From contig QJNS01000165.1 of the NCBI GenBank assembly GCA_004154925.1, forward strand, positions 62,001 through 126,000: a stretch of 64,000 nt of DNA. Direction: 5' to 3'. The notes beneath the pieces were generated by a model that searched no databases, was not told the origin of the DNA, and worked only from the letters and a program-made list of their open reading frames with translations. The position numbers were made by a program, and so were the translations under genes. Positions within the stretch are counted from its first letter, which is position 1; the number at the start of each line of letters is the position of its first letter. Origin of the DNA: Monosporascus cannonballus. Lineage: Eukaryota > Ascomycota > Sordariomycetes > Xylariales. Below, piece by piece: positions 47,601 through 56,320 of this stretch.

Positions 47601-47989
47601 AAAATTAATATTTAAAAAAGTATTTCGTTAAATATAAACTTAAATTAATAAAATTTTTAATTTCCGTAAAATTTAATTTAACTATATTTATATAATAAAT
47701 ATTTAAGTTATAAATAAGTACTCGTAGGTAGTTACCTATTTGGCACTTTGGGTACCTACGGGTGGTTAATCCGTAGGTGATTTTATTTTACCTACGTACC
47801 CCTGCTAACCACCTACGCTAATTTTTACCCACCTACGGATACCCGTGGGTGAAAATCTTAGCGTGGGTGGATGGGTAGTGCAAAGCCTAGACTATCGCAT
47901 ACTTCATTGCTTAGTTTCCCACGACACTGCTACTAACATAAACCGTACGACTTAGGTTTAATAGTTGGTTAAACCCTTCAGCCGTCACA

Positions 47990-48733
47990 CTAATCCCTTT
48001 TGCTTTAAGTCCTTAATCTTATTTTCGGCCTTTATTTTTTCGTCAACTATTCCGAATATTTTCCTTAATTTTTCCTCGAATTTCTTATAGTCGTTATAAA
48101 TTACCGTAATTACTGCAGACCTTTGTTCAAAGGGGTTAATAACCCATTCACGAAGGACGGGCTCAAACTAAGTAGCCGCGTTTCCGGTTAATTATCCTAC
48201 AGCGAACTGGACTCGAAAGGTAGGTATTACAAGCCTGATTGGGAAGTACTTAAAGTATACGCGACAATCTATAAGGAACTATTATAACTTGGTAATAATT
48301 CCGTCAAAGGGGTCGGGCTTAATAGGCTTCAGGACTTCTCGGGCTTCCTTGCCGTAGGCTGCCTAAACGGGCTGGGCTGGTTAAGCAGGCTAATCTGGCT
48401 GAACTGGTTACGATGGTTATGCGGGCTGCTCCCTGCTTGCCTATCTGGCTAATTCGACTCTCTGGGCGTCTAACTGGTTGCGGGTCTCCTTAAGGGTATT
48501 AGTAAGTTCGGTCTTGTCGTTAGAAAACTACGTAACTGCGTTAATCAGCCAATCTAATCGTCGTAAGGCTTCCTCCTGGGAAAGACTAGGTCAAGTCTCC
48601 TCGTTATCGGGACCCATAATATTTTCTTCGGGGACCTGGAAAATTCCCTTAAGGGCGGGCTGCTTGCTGGACGACATAATATCAGGGATATTGCTCAAAG
48701 TTTGACAACATTGCTGAACAAAAGTTTGTAACG
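47990..48733 (-). pseudogene. Gag remnant of a minus-strand Gypsy element
   Basis: Reading leftward from the LTR at 48734, the minus strand shows a gag-like start: about 48600 to 48540 EEALRRLDWLINAVT, then LTNTLKETRNQLDAQRVELA (about 48510-48450), a Q/N/P-rich stretch, and at about 48150-48000 YNDYKKFEEKLRKIFGIVDE, with the charged helix continuing until the sequence is cut at 47990 by the oppositely oriented LTR. Stops and one or two frame breaks. Position directly downstream of an LTR fits the N-terminal half of gag; the rest is missing. Confidence 0.55.
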
Positions 48734-49376
48734 TATAACGGCTGGTCGGTTTAACCAACTATTAAACCTAAATCGTACGGTTTATGTTAGCAGCAGTATC
48801 GTGGGAAACTAAGCAATAAGGTATGCGATAGTCACGTCTGGTAATAGCAAATTGTTAAAGGTAATCTGGGTAACCAAGTTATATTACAAGCTGGTACTAT
48901 CTAGACTATAGGAAAGGTAATAAGTGTATCTATATACTGGTGCCATAATAGTATGCTTGCATGGCTCGAATGGCTCGATCGTCGAGCCCATCGAGCCGTT
49001 CGAGCCAGGCCCCACTGGCTCGACAGGCTCGATCATCGAGCCTATAGAGCCATCACGTGATCTCGAGCTACAAGGTACTTGTGTCATGGCCCGACTGTCT
49101 CCAAAGGAGCCAAACCCGTTGTATGAGACCCTGACATCACACACTGAAGCATATATTTGGCTGAAGAAGTAGGAATTATCTGGTTGACCTTCTAAAAGGT
49201 CCTGTCTGGAAAGGGAGGTTATGAAGCCTCCTTATATACTCATAAAACAGCTGTATCTGAGAGAAAGCGATACCGGACAGTCGAACAACGCATCCCAATA
49301 GTAGCAACGCTAGCTAAGCCATGATGCAGCTAACAGACCTAGACTTCAGTAGGGTCTGACACGTTGGGTCATAACA
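48734..49376 (-). repeat. Minus-strand Gypsy LTR, split by a 240-bp insert
   Basis: LTR of the same family as 37270-47989 in inverted orientation. Its first 10 bases (TGTTATGACC on the minus strand) lie at 49367-49376; the rest is 48734-49121. It ends at TATAACGG next to the gag remnant, so it is a 5' LTR. It carries many TCGAGCC/GGCTCGA heptamers (48960-49060) and TCACGTGA at about 49032. The right flank is the Copia RNase H region, so this element inserted into the Copia. Confidence 0.72.
49122..49361. mobile_element. 240-bp insert with CGTTG duplication, probable solo LTR
   Basis: Interrupts the Gypsy LTR between CCCGTTG and GGTCATAACA, with 5-bp duplication CGTTG (49117-49121 and 49362-49366). 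The ends are short inverted repeats: TATGAGACCC at the left, and TGTCAGACCC on the reverse complement of the right end. Size, 5-bp duplication and TG...CA-like ends fit a solo LTR. A TATATA lies at about 49235. No second copy in the window confirms the family. Confidence 0.55.
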
Positions 49377-49947
49377 ACAGTCGATCGAAAGAGTTCCTAA
49401 GCTTACGTTATAAAACTGTTTGGAGGAGTAATAAAATGGCGGGCGAATAAGCAAGACATAGTAACTACTTCTATAACCGAAGCGGAATTGTTGTCCCTTA
49501 CGCAGGCTGCAAAAAAAAGCCTTATTCACCTCTCGACTAATTAAAGAACTAAGAGTCGGCCTGGATGCAAGACCGTTAAATATATGATGCGATAATTAAC
49601 AGACAATACGGCTTGTCAACGCCGACGTCGCTCTCCTACAAACAAAGCTACGGCATGTAAATATACACAACCACTAGCTGCGAAAGGCAGCAGAAAGGGA
49701 CCTGATAAGGGTAAATTATACACCTACGGGTAACATGTTAGCTAACGGACTAACTAAAGCCCTATCACGAAAAGCCTTTAGGCACTACAGAAAGCAGCTA
49801 GGATTAATGGATATCACAAAAGCCTTGGACCAGCGGAAGAAAGCTTTAAGGGTCATTTCAGACGAGGAATTAGCTGATCAGAAGGATTCAATCGCTGGAG
49901 GAAAGGTGGAATGGAAAGCTGTAGCTCTAGAAAGTAATAAAGTGTGA
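49377..49947 (+). pseudogene. Copia pol 3' end (RNase H), 5'-truncated
   Basis: C-terminal part of a Ty1/Copia polyprotein. Readable: SKQDIVTTSITEAELLSLTQ and AAKK (about 49450-49515), the RNase H block around the active-site glutamate; a CDN-like region and LRHVNIHNH (about 49600-49680); and an open stretch from 49735 with MLANGLTKALSRKAFRHYRK followed by LGLMDI, the classic end of Copia RNase H. It stops TGA at 49945-49947, about 40 bp before the LTR. The rest of pol is missing because the minus-strand Gypsy element sits at 49376. Confidence 0.8.
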
Positions 49948-49986
49948 TAATCAACGCCGTAAATGCTTCAAGGCGTTAAGGGGGTG

Positions 49987-50151
49987 TGTCAGCTAGCTGG
50001 GGGGTACGTAACGCCCCCACATACGGAAAGGTCACCTACTGATCGGTACATACATGTTCCGTAGCTAAGTTACTTAGAGTTGTATGCGTGCAACAGCACC
50101 TGCAACTAGCCAAAAATACAACAACACAACTGATGTCCCCTGTGTCTGACA
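49987..50151 (+). repeat. Copia LTR (3' LTR, plus orientation)
   Basis: 165 bp from TGTCAGCTAGC to GTGTCTGACA, preceded by the polypurine tract AAGGGGG. The reverse-complement copy at 55351-55513 fixes both ends. It abuts the truncated TRIM LTR at 50152. Confidence 0.85.
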
Positions 50152-50266
50152 GCACCAATGCCGCTGCGCCACCAGGGCAAAAGATCGGTGGAATGATCGC
50201 AATTGTGGCAATCATTCTGGTGCGTACAGCTGTATAAGAGCTGCTACGGTGGACATAGCCGTAACA
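50152..50266 (-). mobile_element. TRIM-family LTR, end truncated at the Copia LTR
   Basis: Matches 55-186 and the LTRs at 58169/58487 from GCACC onward, but lacks the last ~15 bp (the ...CCGTTACA side), which is replaced by the Copia LTR end. The A-box-like TGGCGCAGCGG and the TTTT before it (minus strand) are kept, as is the TGTTACGG start at 50266. Copia probably inserted into, or recombined at, this LTR. Confidence 0.72.
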
Positions 50267-50557
50267 TAATCGAACCTTCTTAAATTTATCGAACCATTTG
50301 CCTGGCTTTATTAGCTCGACGTATTATTTAAAACAGGCTTTAATAAATGCTATCGAGCCCATTAAGCCAGTTACGTAACTTCTTAGCAGATAGTCGGGGT
50401 TTTCCAAGGACCTCCGACCGTCGTTATGCGCGCCAAGCTGGCTGGCTTATAACAAAAGCCTCAAAGATTTATTATTGTCAACGCTCCCTTAAGGATATAA
50501 CAGGGCTTAAGGTAATGATGAAACGCGATTCCTGGAAGACTATAGGTAGCTTAGCAC
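50267..50557. other. Moderately eroded spacer
   Basis: Transition between repeats and gene island. The open stretch 50347-50580 has no recognised motif. It includes TTAGCTCGACG and ATCGAGCCC, which are like the LTR heptamers, so part may be an LTR fragment. Confidence 0.35.
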
Positions 50558-51091
50558 TCACCCACTATGCGTGCTCGTGACAGCTTTCTCATCCATATCG
50601 CCGTCCTTAACTTCTCCCTGCCTCTCCCCTCCTGAATCTGTTTCCGTACCCCGAAACTTTTCCTTCACAGACTTAACAACGCACGCGCGCCTCGGAATAG
50701 GCTTCTTCGCTGTCGCATCCGGGAACCAGACCAGGATCTCCTTTTGTTCAGTGCGTTCCTCGAGCAGCAACAGCTGCTCCCACGTGACGTCTGCAATTTG
50801 GACCTCATCTCCATCATAGCCGCCCATGAGATCCGTTATCCTGGACTTGGACATTACTGGGACGGAAGGTAGATCCGCCAGTTTCTGCAGCTTCTCCGGG
50901 CTGTCCAGAGGCCCGTCCCCGCCGGGGCTGTTGATGACCACCGGAAAACGTGGCTCGGGCCGCCGGTCCCCCGCTTTGAAAGCTTCGATGGCTGCGTTCC
51001 AGCCTTCGGGCTTCCAGCGTGCGTGTGGATCTCCTTGTTGTAGAGACTCGACTTGGGATTTTCCGAGCTTGACCCTCAAGTCTTCGGTCAT
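50558..51091 (-). CDS. Hypothetical protein, 177 aa
   Basis: Single uninterrupted frame on the minus strand with balanced composition and a good start context (CCAACATG, A at -3). I do not recognise the family. The protein is soluble-looking, with no signal peptide or membrane segment. N-terminal half includes WKPEGWNAAIEAFKAGDRRP and FPVVINSPGGDGP; the middle has LMGGYDGDEVQIADVTWEQL, then a charged helix LLLEERTEQKEILVWF; the C-terminal tail is rich in E, G, D and S. It ends (TGA at 50558-50560) exactly where eroded repeat sequence begins, so the original 3' end may be missing. Long frames on the opposite strand (50571-50819, 50826-51137) are shadows. It is divergent from the amidoligase gene, with a 1.2-kb spacer. 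Confidence 0.6.
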   Translation of the reverse strand: MTEDLRVKLGKSQVESLQQGDPHARWKPEGWNAAIEAFKAGDRRPEPRFPVVINSPGGDGPLDSPEKLQKLADLPSVPVMSKSRITDLMGGYDGDEVQIADVTWEQLLLLEERTEQKEILVWFPDATAKKPIPRRACVVKSVKEKFRGTETDSGGERQGEVKDGDMDEKAVTSTHSG

Positions 51092-52282
51092 GTTGGTGCT
51101 AGGCTCGCCAGTGTTGGAGGTGCGGGGTGGTAGGTAGAGTTCTGCGGGGATGTGATGAGGTGAAATGAGACCGCCGTTTATAACGGGAGATGATACTTTT
51201 TTTATGAATTTCTGAATGAAATGGCGATACTAGATGATTTGGGAACTCCTTTACATATCGGAGGTGGTGAGTGTTTCGGAGTGATGTGTAGAGATGCCGT
51301 AGGCCTAAGGAGGATAGATATAACAGGAGCAAGTGGATCTTTGGCGTCTCCGTTACCTACTTTATCAGCCAACCATGTGATAGCGCCTTTAGCCCCTTGA
51401 TTGTTTCACCAATCAGTGCTCGTGGCTTGTTTTTAAACACTTGAGATAGCATGGTCTTGATTGCGCTCGCCTAACCAGAAACGGGATAGTATGGCGGCAA
51501 GTCGGCGATCCCGATTCTCGGAAGGGCACTGTTTCGTAGGCACGTTTTGCTCTATTGTAAGAGCGGTTTACAGCCGCTCTCCCCGCCAATCACCTTCACT
51601 TGCATTGCTAATTTTAATGTTGGTTCAAGCAAGCACAGCCTTCACTGCTTCAACTGCTTGGCGTTGCATGCCACAACCAATCGTCAACGATGTGGAACGG
51701 TCGCGGGCGAGCCCTGAGTTGGCCAAGGCGGCTACTACTCATGGTTCCCACGCTATGTAACTCTGGCGGCTATACTTCAAGACTCCACTTCATTGGATTG
51801 TTGGCACCTTTTCTCAAAGAATGGTATAGACTACACGCGTATGTTTCTTCATTTAACCAACAAGTGTATTGTGTGCGCCGCATAGAATTGTTATTTCTGG
51901 GCGGCTGTCCACGAATCGAGATTCACAACACAGTTTTTGTCTAGTCAAACCTGGACACCCTCGTGTCAGCACGTCTCAATTCTCGTTCAAGGTCACGGCA
52001 ATGCGGCCACGGTGTGAGACAACGCGCGCGCTAGATGTTATGGATGCTTTTCCCTTGGCACTTCTTGGATTGTATCTTGCTGGGGTATCTAGCCATAAAA
52101 TACAGATGGAACGAGACGACAGGAGGTAATCATGATATAAAGGCATCATTCGGCCCTTGACAACAGAGGTCTCGAAGCCAGTGAACAGCATCCGAGATAC
52201 GCTGCCTTACGACGATATCAGCTTGCTATACTTCAATACACTACTTCACTTGCCTGAATCATTAAAGTCTTGATAGCCAATC
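51092..52282. other. Divergent intergenic region with possible TATA box
   Basis: 1.2 kb of balanced composition between the two divergent genes; it must contain both promoters. TATAAA at 52136-52141 lies about 140 bp before the amidoligase start. Several open frames (for example 51461-51760 plus, 51690-51944 plus, 51869-52129 plus) overlap each other in different frames, have poor start contexts and no motif, so I do not call them genes. Confidence 0.45.
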
Positions 52283-53448
52283 ATGGCATCTTCGAGTTCA
52301 GCTACTCAAAGTATCCTCGCATTTGGGCTGGAGATGGAATTTCTCATACGCCCCAATGCGAGAATGACTTCAACTCTCATTAAGCAAGGCTGGGACGCTG
52401 GCGTCAAGCCCAACAACAAAGACGAGCAGCGGAAAACCACGAACCGAGCCATCATGCATAGGGCAATCGCTGGTTCCCTTCGAGCTGCTGGTGTTCCGGC
52501 GGGCTTAAATACGCAGAATTTTAAAGAGTGGACTGTTGTTGACGAACGCAGCCTGGATGAAGTCGGGGACTACTGTAGGATAAGATTCTGCTTGAGCGTC
52601 TGTATTCTTGCCAGATCACTAATCCGTGCTTACCAGGGCGTGTCGAGCTTGTCTCAAGGACGATGTTCACGGTGGAAATCTGGCAATATGAAGTTGACCA
52701 GGTGTTCCGCGGCCTGCTTGCGGACTGGGATATTCGTCTAACCACGGGCTGCTCGATGCACGTTCATGTGTCCACAGGTATCACACAAGAAACCAGGTAC
52801 ACCATGGACCAGATTCGTCGAATTATGAAAGGAATAGCCTTATTCGACGACGCCATTACCAAGATTATGCCCGCTTACCGTAAGAATAACGAGTGGGCGA
52901 TGTCGAACTTTCAAGGTCGAGAGGCCCCAGCTCGTCTGAAGCAGCTATATGCTGCTGTCCCAACTCACACTTGGGCGCCTCTCTTCGAAAGATTCGACAA
53001 AGTCAAGATGAAGCAGATGGTGTTTTTGGAGCTGGGTCAAAGCAGATACATGTCGTGGAATTTTTCCAACCTCAACGCGCAGTGCGGAACCGTGGAGTTT
53101 AGGAGACCCCCCGCTGTCGGATCTGCGCCAGAAGCGAAGCATTGGGCGGGAGTGACGCTTGGTTTCGTTTCTCAAGCCCTGATAACTGACTATACGCCAT
53201 ACAAGTCCTCCAAGCAGTATCCTCCCGTCATCTCACTATCGCGTTTTGTAAATGATGGGATCAATCGATTGGGAAGAACCTGCCAGGGGGCTGTAAACAA
53301 CGCAGCTTTGGTGGAGAACCGAAGCGCCGCGGCACCTCACACAGCAGCTGAATTGCAGGCCATTGCTCGCAAGAAGGCCGAAAAGAACAGCCGGGGCAGC
53401 CCATTTGTTGAGAAGGTAAACGAGCCCCGCCCTTTATTGACCAACTAG
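52283..53448 (+). CDS. Amidoligase-family protein (two exons)
   Basis: Putative fungal amidoligase (glutamine synthetase/ATP-grasp-like ligase fold, Amidoligase_2 type), expected to form amide bonds between carboxyl and amino groups; substrate unknown. Exon 1 is 52283-52574, exon 2 is 52637-53448, 367 aa. Joining restores the frame and gives DYWRVELVSR across the junction, a typical family block. Other family signatures: FGLEMEFLI (about residues 14-22, acidic metal/nucleotide site); a WTVVDE-like block; TGCSMHVHVSTG (about 136-147); and CGTVEFRRPP (about 244-253). Length is near the family norm of 350-450. Start context ATCATGG. No signal peptide or membrane segment, so probably cytosolic. 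It is flanked by a divergent hypothetical gene and a downstream F-box gene in the same orientation. No RIP-type stops. The family match is firm; biochemical role is inferred. Confidence 0.86.
52575..52636 (+). other. Intron of the amidoligase gene
   Basis: 62 bp, GTAGGA...TACCAG, with CACTAAT (branch-site-like CTAAT) about 20 bp before the acceptor. Splicing moves from reading frame 2 to frame 1 of the window and removes the stop that would otherwise follow. Size and signals are typical of filamentous ascomycetes. Confidence 0.82.
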
Positions 53449-54361
53449 CTATCCCTAACAGTTTTCACCGTAGGCCAATTCGCGCCCGAATACTCCAGTA
53501 TCCAGGGATTCTTCTCCCGGGGCAATGTCGAATGCTTCCAATGGTTCGGGAAAGTCGCGCAAGAAGCACAGATGGTTCTAGATATCATTCTGCTCGTACC
53601 GGTGCCGAAATGGGAGGTGTGCCAGGGTTGCTAATATGCAAAGTGTATTTGTAGGCTCCAAAGCGATTGTCGTCACTTGGTCATCATGGTCATGTCAGAA
53701 GTAGGTGTTTATTGTGAGGGTTTGCGTTGTCATTCTTTGAACAAAAGAGATCTGGGGTATTTCACGGCATTGACAATCAATTCCATACTTCTCGTCTGTC
53801 TCGTTTCGTAACGTGCTTATATAATGATGTGAGATAAAGCACCCTTTAAAGTGGGGTTACAATGACACCTTGGAGTGCAAACTGAGAGTGAACAAAGCAG
53901 AGATCATTATTTAGGTCACACTAGTGTGTGCCGGTCACGTGACCCATAGTAAGTATCTAACCTAGGCCAATCCTCCCAGATAGCTGTCCAAATACAGTAC
54001 ATCATCATCGCCCACTAACCCATTCTGTTGATGATCGTCTATTACCATTTGTTCACTAGGTAGGGTTAAAGATGTTTTCCGCTTAGACTTTGATCATCAC
54101 ACACATTAGTGCATTCACTGATCACTCCCCACTAAAGTAAATTCTCACAAATGACAAGCCTTGATAGTTGCCTATACTGTTTATGGACGAACCCATTGAG
54201 AGGTGCTTGGGAAATGCGCTAGAGACAGTGAACGGTCGGCAACGTTTGCGCAACCCAAATCCCGTTCATAAACCCTAGGTACTCAACCTTGAGGAAAGCG
54301 ATCTCAGGTTGGTAGCTGACATCAACAATTCAAAACGGATAGATACTCACCATCCGACATC
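53449..54361. other. Intergenic region between amidoligase and F-box genes
   Basis: 0.9 kb, balanced composition. It contains the perfect palindrome GGTCACGTGACC (about 53933-53944), an E-box-like candidate regulatory site, plus AT-rich stretches near 54120. No further gene seen. Confidence 0.45.
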
Positions 54362-55345
54362 ATGGAAGATGTTCTTTCGATACCGGAGCTTCTTGAGACG
54401 ATTCTGCTCCATCTTGACATAACCACTCTCCTGGTGTCCGCTACACGCGTCAACAAGACGTGGAAGGCAGTTATAAGTACGTCTGTCTTGATCCAACAGG
54501 CCCTTTACTTCCAGCCGATTTCTACAGAAACGCAAGGAATTGGCTTAAAAGGTTTCTTGGAACCCTGCGAAGACCCCGCAAGCGCACAAAAGACCAGTTA
54601 TCCTATCATCAACCCGCTTTTAAAAAAGCGATTTGGGCACTGCTTTTTCGATACAGGGGAATTGTATGGATACCTACTTCGCGCCAACTCTTTTTATTCT
54701 ATGCCTTGGAGATTGGATAATAAAAAGAGTTTACACGCGACGGATCCGACCGATCTTAGGCCTGCATATCCCAGAGGCCCTCAGACGGCAGAGATGACAT
54801 TCGATGAGCTTCGCGAGATCCAAATTGCATGTCGGAAGTTCACACGAAAGGAAGCGAGCTGGCGGAAAATGCTCGTCTCGCAGCCTCCGCCGCGTTGTCT
54901 TGGTTACTTGGTGATGGAAGATGACCCGGATCACTTCTTCGGGCCCCATTGGGTTTGGACAGCTTTGATCCACCCAGTCAAAAATTCCCTCCTCCCGGGT
55001 CTGCGGATGGGCACACTTTATGACGTCGTTCAATATCGCGCTGGCCACCATGAACGCAACTCGATGTGGTTCCGGGTTGTCTGGAACCAGGCACGGGAGC
55101 CTTACAACACGAACAGCAGCCAGGAGAAGTGCCGAAAGATGCTCCAACAGACGAACGTCGTTGTGGAATTCTACCATGTGAACGACGGAGCATTCGTGGA
55201 GCATCATCACGAGCCTCCGGACTTGGCACTCTTCGACATGAGATTCCGCAGCGAGGACTACCAGCACATCAACATTGAGATTCATGAAAAGACATGGGAT
55301 GGTATGGAGCAGCCCTCGTTAGATCGCCAATTTTTCGTTCGATGA
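54362..55345 (+). CDS. F-box protein, 327 aa
   Basis: Single-exon gene. Residues about 3-48 form an F-box: VLSIPELLETILLHLDITTL, then LLVSATRVNKTWKAVISTS, with the hallmark L-P-like start, I-L-x-H-L-D and R-V-x-K-x-W. F-box proteins bind Skp1 and recruit substrates to SCF ubiquitin ligases. The C-terminal 270 residues have no WD40, LRR or Kelch repeats; they match the layout of the large fungal family of F-box proteins of unknown target (motifs FFDTGELYGYLLRANSFYSM, MTFDELREIQIA, FYHVNDGAFVEHHHEPP). No stops or RIP damage. The stop codon (55343-55345) lies only 5 bp before a Copia LTR, so its 3' UTR and terminator must come from the LTR. Antisense frame 54731-55285 is a shadow. Confidence 0.85.
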   Translation: MEDVLSIPELLETILLHLDITTLLVSATRVNKTWKAVISTSVLIQQALYFQPISTETQGIGLKGFLEPCEDPASAQKTSYPIINPLLKKRFGHCFFDTGELYGYLLRANSFYSMPWRLDNKKSLHATDPTDLRPAYPRGPQTAEMTFDELREIQIACRKFTRKEASWRKMLVSQPPPRCLGYLVMEDDPDHFFGPHWVWTALIHPVKNSLLPGLRMGTLYDVVQYRAGHHERNSMWFRVVWNQAREPYNTNSSQEKCRKMLQQTNVVVEFYHVNDGAFVEHHHEPPDLALFDMRFRSEDYQHINIEIHEKTWDGMEQPSLDRQFFVR

Positions 55346-55350
55346 TGTTC

Positions 55351-55513
55351 TGTCAGATATAGGGGACATCAGTTGTGTTGTTGTATTAGGCTAGTTGCAG
55401 GTGCTGTTGCACGTATACAACTTTAAGTAACTTAGCCACGGAACATGTATGTACCGATCAGTAGGTGACCTTTCCGTATGTGGGGGCGTTACGTACCCCC
55501 CAGCTAGCTGACA
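55351..55513 (-). repeat. Copia LTR (minus orientation)
   Basis: 163-bp reverse-complement copy of 49987-50151. It begins TGTCAGATATAGGGGAC on the plus strand and ends GCTAGCTGACA. Differences from the other copy are few and mostly transitions. It lies directly behind the F-box stop codon. Confidence 0.86.
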
Positions 55514-55835
55514 TACCCCCTTAACGCTTTGAAGTATTTACGGCGTTGATTATCATATTTCATTATTTTTTAAAGCCACAGCTTTCCATTCCACCTTTCC
55601 TTTTACCTCATCGAGATCAGGCCTTATTGTTGAGGTTGTAGCTGCGCCTGCGGCGCAGTTGTGGCTAGGGCTTTTCAAAACCCGTAGCTCTAAGTACCCG
55701 ACCCACAAAAGACCCATATATAGACCCACAAATAACAAAATCTCAAAATAGGGCCTGATAGCAAGTTGTGATTTTTTGGGCTCGATTGGTGCGCTCCCAT
55801 ACAAAATTTTGGAAACCTTTTATAAAAACTCTTAA
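55514..55835 (-). pseudogene. Copia 3' internal remnant fused to other sequence
   Basis: Inward of the LTR the minus strand has the polypurine tract (TAAGGGGG) and the last codons of the Copia product (KVEWKAVAL, as at 49905-49935), but homology to the other copy stops near 55610. The open stretch 55553-55804 therefore joins Copia-derived and unrelated sequence, including a 7-bp hairpin CTGCGCC/GGCGCAG (55642-55658). So this is a 5'-truncated Copia end. Confidence 0.65.
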
Positions 55836-55994
55836 ATAAGTCAACAATTAAAATTAGTTAAAAAATAACAACAATCATAAGTATAGACAGCTTTAAAAGG
55901 GCTTTTTAGTCATATATAGAACTTTCCATTCGGGGCTGTTTTGGTGGAGATATTAAAGATCCAAGTTAAAATTCTCGATTGGTGCAGACCTTCT

Positions 55995-56320
55995 AACCGG
56001 AACGCCCTCATCGCTGCGACAACGTAACCACCGCATGCAACATTTTGCCATGGACCTTCCAAGGGTAATTCAATATGGGAGAAGCCCGTACAGCTATTCT
56101 TTTGGCCGTACGGGTTGTGGTTGTTGCGTCGCAGCTAGGAGGGCGTTCCGGTCAATCAAGTCCGGGACCTTCTCAGGGCTACGACGCAACAACCACAACC
56201 CGTACGGCCGAAAAAATTGATATACGGGCTTATCCCATACAGAATATGCGTGGGAGACCCGGTGTACGATGATGCGACCGATGGTTGTTGCGTCGCAGCC
56301 ATGAGGGCGTTGCGGTCGCC
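55995..56320. repeat. Fold-back (nested inverted repeat) structure
   Basis: Four copies of a GGTTGTTGCGTCGCAGC motif, most followed by GGGCGTT: minus at 55995-56032, plus at 56117-56152, minus at 56176-56203, plus at 56280-56320. The inner pair is part of a 28-bp perfect inverted repeat (56104-56131 with 56182-56209, beginning GGCCGTACGGGTTGTGG), and imperfect pairing extends outward to about 56075 and 56240. No coding capacity. Resembles a fold-back/MITE-like element; no target duplication was recognised. Confidence 0.7.

Larger units (their letters stand above)
37581..47889 (+). mobile_element. hAT-superfamily transposon, 10.3 kb including nested pogo-C
   Basis: Perfect 8-bp target duplication GACTATCG (37573-37580 and 47890-47897), the hallmark of hAT elements. 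The ends are inverted: TAGGCTTTGCA at the left, TGCAAAGCCTA at the right, followed inward by CACGGGTACCCGTAGGT and its diverged inverted copies. Without pogo-C (42814-44679) it is 8.4 kb, large for a hAT. The body is extremely AT-rich from RIP, with the transposase remnant in the middle and about 3 kb of non-coding sequence to the left. Subterminal CACCCACGG/CCTACGGGT-type motifs are repeated at the right end (47725-47870). Short motifs of the type ATTAATACG...ATTAATACGTAA recur throughout. Confidence 0.85.
37270..47989 (+). repeat. Gypsy-type LTR split by the hAT element
   Basis: The two parts 37270-37580 and 47898-47989, joined over one GACTATCG, form a 403-bp LTR starting TGTTATGACCC and ending CAGCCGTCACA, related to the Gypsy-2 LTR and closely to the minus-strand LTR at 48734-49376. 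The left part is hardly touched by RIP and has a TCACGTGA site (near 37350) followed by about ten GGCTCGA/TCGAGCC heptamers. The flanking 5-mers differ (CTTCC at 37265-37269, CTAAT at 47990-47994), and no polypurine tract or gag follows in the right direction. It is thus a solo LTR at a rearranged locus or a broken end. Confidence 0.78.

Noticed and set aside
50571..51137. Plus-strand frames of 82 and 103 codons
   Set aside because: Antisense shadows of the minus-strand hypothetical gene, which has a better start context and continuous composition.
51461..52129. Three overlapping plus-strand frames between the divergent genes
   Set aside because: They overlap in different frames, lack good start contexts and shared family features; treated as promoter/intergenic DNA.
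54731..55285. 184-codon minus-strand frame inside the F-box gene
   Set aside because: Entirely antisense to a recognisable F-box protein; a shadow.
55553..55804. 83-codon minus-strand gene
   Set aside because: Its end is the Copia tail (KVEWKAVAL) and its start is unrelated sequence; a chance fusion frame.
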